Shown here one piece after another: positions 13,923 through 14,796 of a stretch of 14,796 nucleotides of DNA. A program made the translations under genes and the position numbers. Every line of letters begins with the position of its first letter. Position 1 is the stretch's first letter. The DNA comes from CAYRUP01 sp964489265 (GTDB lineage: Bacteria; Pseudomonadota; Gammaproteobacteria; DSM-16500), in assembly GCA_964489265.1 (NCBI GenBank), contig CAZAXX010000058.1, forward strand, positions 1 through 14,796, written 5' to 3'. The notes beneath the pieces were generated by a model. That model saw only the letters and a list, made by a program, of their open reading frames with translations. It made no database searches and was not told the DNA's origin.

Positions 13923-14723
13923 TTAAGCGTTTTTTAGAAATTGCATGATGACTTGGTTAGTTTGTTGCGGTTGTTCCAGCATAGGAATATGCGCTGCATT
14001 CGGAATAATTTGAAATTCAACCTGCGGTAAAGTGCGATAAAACTCCGTAATTTGCGCTGGTAAAATCACTTTATCCGATTCACCTATCACAATCAGCGTG
14101 GGCACATTCAATTGATCAACAGGAATTTTGCGAATTTTTTTCATGCCATTCACCATCGCTTTAATCACATATAACCGATTCGCTTCGCTCGCCTTTCTTT
14201 CTTCTTCGATTAACGCGGGATTCGTTGTTGCAGCGAATGCAGCTTGATTAAAACCTTTTTCCAGCGAAGGTCTCAGCCAACTCAGGATAAACACCGGCAA
14301 GTGAAAAACAACTGGAATTTGCAGCTTTGGCTCTGCACGAACTGGGTCGATTAAAATTAATTGATTGATTTTATCTTGATGATCAAATGCGAGAGATACC
14401 GCAAACGCACCACCATAAGAATGACCGAGCACAATATTTTTTTTACTTTGATAGCGTTCAAACAAGGCATGCAGATCTTTATCCAACTCTGAGAAAGTAT
14501 ACGGATTAGAAAAATAAGATCGTGGTTTTGCACTACCCGCTAAACCGAATAAATCTGGAATAATGACAGAGCAAGTATCGCTAAAAAGGCTGATTTGATT
14601 ATGCCATTGTTGGCCACGACCGCCCATGCCATGAATAAAAAAAACAGTGGTATCACTAGCAGGATTAATTTTTTGAAAAATATTTAGAAGACGCCCAGGG
14701 CGAATTTCAACTTGGGTATCCAT
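13923..14723 (-). CDS. Alpha/beta hydrolase of unknown substrate
   Basis: This is a 266-residue alpha/beta-hydrolase-fold protein of the single-domain esterase/hydrolase type. The oxyanion segment FFIHGMGG (about 28-35), the nucleophile elbow GHSYGG (Ser102), an acid in VIGESDK (Asp217) and a histidine in NAAHIPMLEQP (His245) complete the catalytic triad. There is a cap region (about 135-205) and no signal peptide, so it is probably cytoplasmic. I chose the ATG at 14723, which has a GGAG ribosome site 5 nt upstream. The frame is also open from a TTG at 14759, but that lies inside the RNase P RNA 3' end. The substrate cannot be told from sequence, and the position between rnpB and mraZ does not tie it to cell-wall synthesis. 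Confidence 0.85.
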   Translation of the reverse strand: MDTQVEIRPGRLLNIFQKINPASDTTVFFIHGMGGRGQQWHNQISLFSDTCSVIIPDLFGLAGSAKPRSYFSNPYTFSELDKDLHALFERYQSKKNIVLGHSYGGAFAVSLAFDHQDKINQLILIDPVRAEPKLQIPVVFHLPVFILSWLRPSLEKGFNQAAFAATTNPALIEEERKASEANRLYVIKAMVNGMKKIRKIPVDQLNVPTLIVIGESDKVILPAQITEFYRTLPQVEFQIIPNAAHIPMLEQPQQTNQVIMQFLKNA

Positions 14724-14736
14724 ACAGTCTCCGCCG

Positions 14737-14744
14737 AAAAAAAA
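14737..14744 (-). terminator. U-tract at the 3' end of rnpB
   Basis: Eight consecutive T on the minus strand follow directly after GGCTGACTCTATC, the predicted 3' strand of RNase P RNA helix P1. No separate local hairpin is visible, so P1 itself, pairing with the RNA's 5' end outside the window, may act as the terminator stem. This is inferred from position. Confidence 0.45.
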
Positions 14745-14796
14745 GATAGAGTCAGCCAATAAGCCGGGTTCTGTCGTGGACAGTCATTTATCTAGG
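14745..14796 (-). ncRNA. rnpB: RNase P RNA, 3' end only (cut by window edge)
   Basis: The minus strand reads through AAATGACTGTCCACGACAG and AACCCGGCTTAT, which match the highly conserved 3' part of bacterial type A RNase P RNA (E. coli has near-identical blocks). RNase P RNA is the catalytic subunit that removes 5' leaders from tRNA precursors. The last segment, GGCTGACTCTATC, should be the 3' strand of helix P1. Only about 50 nt are in the window. The rnpB-to-mraZ neighbourhood is known in other gammaproteobacteria such as Pseudomonas. Confidence 0.93.

Noticed and set aside
14724..14759. Upstream TTG start for the hydrolase, adding 12 residues
   Set aside because: The extension runs through the RNase P RNA 3' end and its U-tract, and encodes a run of phenylalanines. 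The ATG at 14723 has a proper ribosome site.

Overview
This window looks like chromosomal DNA of an AT-rich gammaproteobacterium. It carries most of the dcw (division and cell wall) cluster, read entirely on the minus strand. The gene set (ftsQ, ftsL, a meso-diaminopimelate-type murE, mraZ next to rnpB) fits a Gram-negative bacterium. One gene inserted in the cluster encodes a multi-membrane-helix protein and is preceded by two perfect PmrA-type boxes (CTTAAG-N5-CTTAAT). That combination recalls Dot/Icm effector genes of Legionellales (Legionella, Coxiella, Rickettsiella and relatives). The order-level placement is inference, not proof.

Layout in transcription order, from the high-coordinate end: the 3' end of rnpB (RNase P RNA) with a U-tract; an alpha/beta hydrolase; an intergenic region with a MraZ operator of four GTGG units at exact 10-bp spacing; mraZ; rsmH; ftsL; ftsI (the last three linked by 4-nt overlaps); a 120-bp regulatory gap; a 447-codon membrane protein of unknown function; murE; mraY; murD; a 95-bp gap holding a REP-like hairpin flanked by near-identical direct repeats; ftsW; murG; murC; ftsQ; and the first 100 codons of ftsA, cut by the window edge. 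No gene-free stretch exceeds 300 bp.

The recognised genes form one pathway. MurC, MurD and MurE add L-Ala, D-Glu and meso-DAP to UDP-MurNAc. MraY and MurG make lipid I and lipid II. FtsW and FtsI polymerise and crosslink septal peptidoglycan. FtsL, FtsQ and FtsA are divisome scaffold and regulatory parts. RsmH modifies 16S rRNA, and MraZ is the cluster's own regulator. Three genes usual in gammaproteobacterial dcw clusters are absent from their expected places: murF (between murE and mraY) and murB/ddl (between murC and ftsQ).

The most interesting signal is the 447-aa gene. It splits ftsI from murE, resembles no cell-wall enzyme I know, has two pairs of hydrophobic helices around a charged coiled-coil-like segment, and sits under what looks like a dedicated PmrA-controlled promoter. 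I see no terminator between it and murE, so a PmrA-like signal could also reach the downstream murein and division genes.
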